DNA of 64,000 nucleotides, taken from assembly GCF_905171765.1 (NCBI RefSeq), contig NC_053397.1, positions 115,523,295 through 115,587,294 of the forward strand. The letters run 5' to 3'. Position numbers and translations under genes: made by a program. Below are positions 61,231 to 64,000 of the stretch, in pieces (position 1 is the first letter of the stretch; each line of letters starts with the position of its first letter). Origin of the DNA: Bufo bufo. Lineage: Eukaryota; Chordata; Amphibia; Anura; Bufonidae. A model generated the notes under the pieces. It made no database searches and was not told the origin of the DNA. It saw nothing but the letters and a program-made list of their open reading frames with translations.

Positions 61231-61759
61231 TAGACAACCGCAAAGAGTTGTCAATAGTTGACACACTCATGACATAAATTTTATTCCTCTATGCGTCAAT
61301 CTTGGTGTAGTGATGACTGTGCTCGTACGCACGTTTGGGGGATTGCAGGCGATGGTGGTTTTTCAAAGCCTATGGTCGTGCTGAGGTAGTTTAGTGACAG
61401 TTAAGTGACCCAGAAAACAATGATTCTGCAGTGTGGGCCCATTGTTGGCCTAGTAGGCTTTAATGATCACCTTAGATGATCACAAAGAAAATTAATGTTT
61501 TTTCTATGCAAAATTATCCAGCCGATCACTTTTGGTCTGTTCACAATGAAGCAACGACCTTATCATCTGGGGTGTGCCAACATTGCCATTGCTAACACAC
61601 TCATAGAGGTGATCGCTTCATTGTGATACGCAAGCCCCTTCATCACAACAAGGTAACGATCACGAAGGGGAATTAACACATGTATGTGCCTTTTTTTTGT
61701 TTTGTTTTTTGCAGCCACAGTGCAGCACCAGAGGCCAGAAAAATTAGGCATGTACACAC
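61231..61759. repeat. unassigned repeat-like sequence after the tandem array
   Basis: No gene or clear domain. The stretch has paired boxes such as TCACAATGAAGCAACGACC and GATCGCTTCATTGTGA (partial inverted repeats around 61540 and 61612), which suggests it is the inner end of the DNA transposon. I see nothing else. Confidence 0.4.
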
Positions 61760-61879
61760 AGGGCCGTCTTTCCGAATGGGCACGCTGGGCAGTTGCCCGG
61801 GGGCCCCACTTGCCTGGGGGCCCGCCTGCCCAGTGAACCCACCAGCCAACTTCCCAACCGTCATCCCCCAGTTGAATAC

Positions 61880-62030
61880 TAATGAGCGCTTCCATTATGG
61901 AAGCGCTCATTAGAACCGAGAGACCAGGAAGTGGTGAACGCTCTGTACTCACCACTTCCTGGTCCTCGGCTGTCGGCTGTGCAGGGCTGCGCACAGCGTG
62001 AGGGCGCTCTGTGACCTCACGCTGTGCGCG
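61880..62030. repeat. cluster of three inverted repeats (hairpins)
   Basis: AATGAGCGCTTCCAT/ATGGAAGCGCTCATT (61880-61912) is perfect. CCAGGAAGTGGTGA/TCACCACTTCCTGG (61925-61964) and GCACAGCGTGAGG/CCTCACGCTGTGC (61990-62028) follow at short spacing. Confidence 0.88.
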
Positions 62031-62119
62031 CCAGTTCAGAGCACAGAGTCGACTGAGGAGAGGCAGGCGGCGTCCAGGAGCAGGAGAGGTAAGTGATTTT
62101 TTATTTTATAAGAAAATGT

Positions 62120-63560
62120 GGCTGCTGGGGGCATAAGGGGGCTAATGGAGAGGCATATGGGGGGCTAATGGAGAGAGGCATATGGGGGGCTAATGGAGAG
62201 AGGCATATGGGGGCTAATGGAGAGGCATATGGGGGCTAATGGAGAGGCATATGGGGGCTAATGGAGAGGCATATGGGGGCTAATGGAGAGGCATATGGGG
62301 GCTAATGAGGCATATGGGGGCTAATGGAGAGGCATATGGGGGCTAATGGAGAGGCATATGGGGGCTAATGAGGCATATGGGGGCTAATGGAGAGGCATAT
62401 GGGGGCTAATGGAGAGGCATATGGGGGCTAATGGAGAGGCATATGGGGGCTAATGGAGAGGCATATGGGGGCTAATGGAGAGGCATATGGGGGCTAATGG
62501 AGAGGCATATGGGGGCTAATGGAGAGGCATATGGGGGCTAATGGAGAGGCATATGGGGGCTAATGAGGCATATGGGGGCTAATGGAGAGGCATATGGGGG
62601 CTAATGGAGAGGCATATGGGGGCTAATGGAGAGGCATATGGGGGCTAATGGAGAGGCATATGGGGGCTAATGGAGAGGCATATGGGGGGCTAATGGAGAG
62701 GCATATGGGGGCTAATGGAGAGGCATATGGGGGCTAATGAGGCATATGGGGGCTAATGGAGAGGCATATGGGGGCTAATGGAGAGGCATATGGGGGCTAA
62801 TGGAGAGGCATATGGGGGCTAATGGAGAGGCATATGGGGGCTAATGGAGAGGCATATGGGGGCTAATGGAGAGGCATATGGGGGCTAATGGAGAGGCATA
62901 TGGGGGCTAATGGAGAGGCATATGGGGGCTAATGGAGAGGCATATGGGGGCTAATGGAGAGGCATATGGGGGCTAATGGAGAGGCATATGGGGGCTAATG
63001 GAGAGGCATATGGGGGCTAATGGAGAGGCATATGGGGGCTAATGAGGCATATGGGGGCTAATGGAGAGGCATATGGGGGCTAATGGAGAGGCATATGGGG
63101 GCTAATGGAGAGGCATATGGGGGCTAATGGAGAGGCATATGGGGGCTAATGGAGAGGCATATGGGGGGCTAATGGAGAGGCATATGGGGGCTAATGGAGA
63201 GGCATATGGGGGCTAATGAGGCATATGGGGGCTAATGGAGAGGCATATGGGGGCTAATGGAGAGGCATATGGGGGCTAATGGAGAGGCATATGGGGGCTA
63301 ATGAGGCATATGGGGGCTAATGGAGAGGCATATGGGGGCTAATGGAGAGGCATATGGGGGCTAATGGAGAGGCATATGGGGGCTAATGGAGAGGCATATG
63401 GGGGCTAATGGAGAGGCATATGGGGGCTAATGAGGCATATGGGGGCTAATGATGAGAGGCATATGGGGGCTAATGATGAGAGGCATATGGGGGCTAATGA
63501 TGAGAGGCAGCATATGGGGGCTAATGATGAGAGGCAGCATATGGGGGCTAATGAGAGGCA
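62120..63560. repeat. minisatellite of 22-bp units
   Basis: Units contain GGCATATGGGGGCTAATGG and repeat head to tail; I count 64 CATATG boxes. Variants lack GGAGA (17-bp units), have an extra G, or at the right end gain GAT or CAG insertions. Repetitive ORFs across it (63405-63755) are a by-product of the repeat. Confidence 0.96.
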
Positions 63561-64000
63561 TAATAACACTGTCATCCACAGATGCCCCCATAACAGTGTG
63601 TCTTCCACAGATCCACCATAACAGTGCGCCTGCGCACTGACGAGAGACAGAAAGAAGGGGAAAGAATCCGCGGAAGCAAGCAGAGGACGGCACAGCAGGC
63701 GACTGAATAGCTTCTTTTGTAAGTAAATAGTTTTATTATAAATGTATCCCTGCATACCGCAATTCTCTCATATTTTGTAATCTTATTTATATATACTTAT
63801 TTTGTTTTTGCCCCCCCATTTTTGACTGTGGTATCTTTGTGCCCCCCCTATATATTATTCCTATATTAAACACTGATTTTGTTGAAAGTACCAATAAATA
63901 TCGCCTTATTGATAATTTGCATTTTTATTCTAGTGCGTGATTGTGTAGACAGGGCCCCAGTGCACTGTATTGCCCGGGGGCCTATAATGCTCTTAAGATG

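Larger units (their letters stand above)
61760..64000. mobile_element. repeat element with CAGGGCCGTCTT-type left end, containing a minisatellite
   Basis: The left end (CAGGGCCGTCTTTCCGAA, then GGGCAGTTGCCCGGGGGCCCC) has a loose inverted counterpart at the window's right edge (GCCCGGGGGCCTATAATGC … CTTAAGATG). The right border lies outside the window. No transposase is seen. Inside are a hairpin cluster (61880-62030) and a 22-bp minisatellite (62120-63560). The stretch 63560-63950 has no gene. Confidence 0.45.

Noticed and set aside
62120..63560. Regular short repeats that could suggest a CRISPR array
   Set aside because: Units are contiguous with no unique spacers and lie in a eukaryotic repeat; it is a minisatellite.
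1..64000. Host genes, tRNA or rRNA genes
   Set aside because: Nearly every long ORF is explained by a mobile element; no exon-like conserved domain outside these, and no tRNA-like cloverleaf or rRNA core sequence was recognised by eye.

Overview
This window looks like repeat-dense intergenic DNA from a large vertebrate genome, most likely an amphibian and probably a frog or toad (inference). It mixes Ty3/gypsy chromoviruses, Gmr1-like gypsy elements, Ngaro-type tyrosine-recombinase retrotransposons, Penelope-like elements (PLEs) with GIY-YIG endonucleases, a CR1 LINE, a Tc1 transposon and non-autonomous DNA transposons. I found no host protein-coding gene, no rRNA or tRNA gene, no CRISPR array and no env-like gene.

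Positions 1 to about 40,870 are one old chromovirus (gypsy-A, + strand) swollen by nested insertions. Its integrase gene is split at 2016/39818 by Ngaro1 (2017-39817, +). Ngaro1 has split direct repeats A1 / B1-A2-B2 and encodes Gag, RT-RNase H, tyrosine recombinase and an SGNH hydrolase. Two PLEs have entered Ngaro1. PLE1 (3770-26865, 16-bp target duplication) lies in the Gag zinc finger. PLE2 (27640-36290, 10-bp duplication) lies just after the RT catalytic YLDD. Each PLE is a head-to-head inverted dimer and carries hammerhead-ribozyme-like motifs. PLE1 hosts gypsy-D (5139-9444, -), Ngaro2 (9721-15454, -) and the Gmr1-like gypsy-C (17027-26433, -). Gypsy-C in turn hosts gypsy-B (18618-24207, -). 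PLE2 hosts a CR1 fragment (33145-34313, -). The deepest chain is gypsy-A > Ngaro1 > PLE1 > gypsy-C > gypsy-B.

From 40,870 to 48,820 there is an interspersed repeat, a solo LTR (41266-42020) with a perfect 5-bp target duplication, a LINE-1-like fragment split by a TIR element (42593-45342) that contains a large fold-back, a truncated Gmr1-like element gypsy-E (45611-48027, -) and a truncated Tc1 element.

From 48,818 to 61,759 a DNA-transposon-like repeat with a 182-bp tandem array is interrupted by chromovirus gypsy-F (50009-60875, +). The integrase of gypsy-F is itself interrupted by gypsy-G (54116-59451, -). Gypsy-G is the youngest element here: its LTRs look identical and it has an uninterrupted 1443-codon gag-pol. 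The window ends in a further repeat (61760-64000) that holds a cluster of hairpins and a ~1.4-kb minisatellite of 22-bp units.

Only a few reading frames are intact: gypsy-G gag-pol, the Ngaro2 recombinase and RT, and the RT-endonuclease of the left PLE2 copy. The rest are decayed copies whose breaks are listed per feature.
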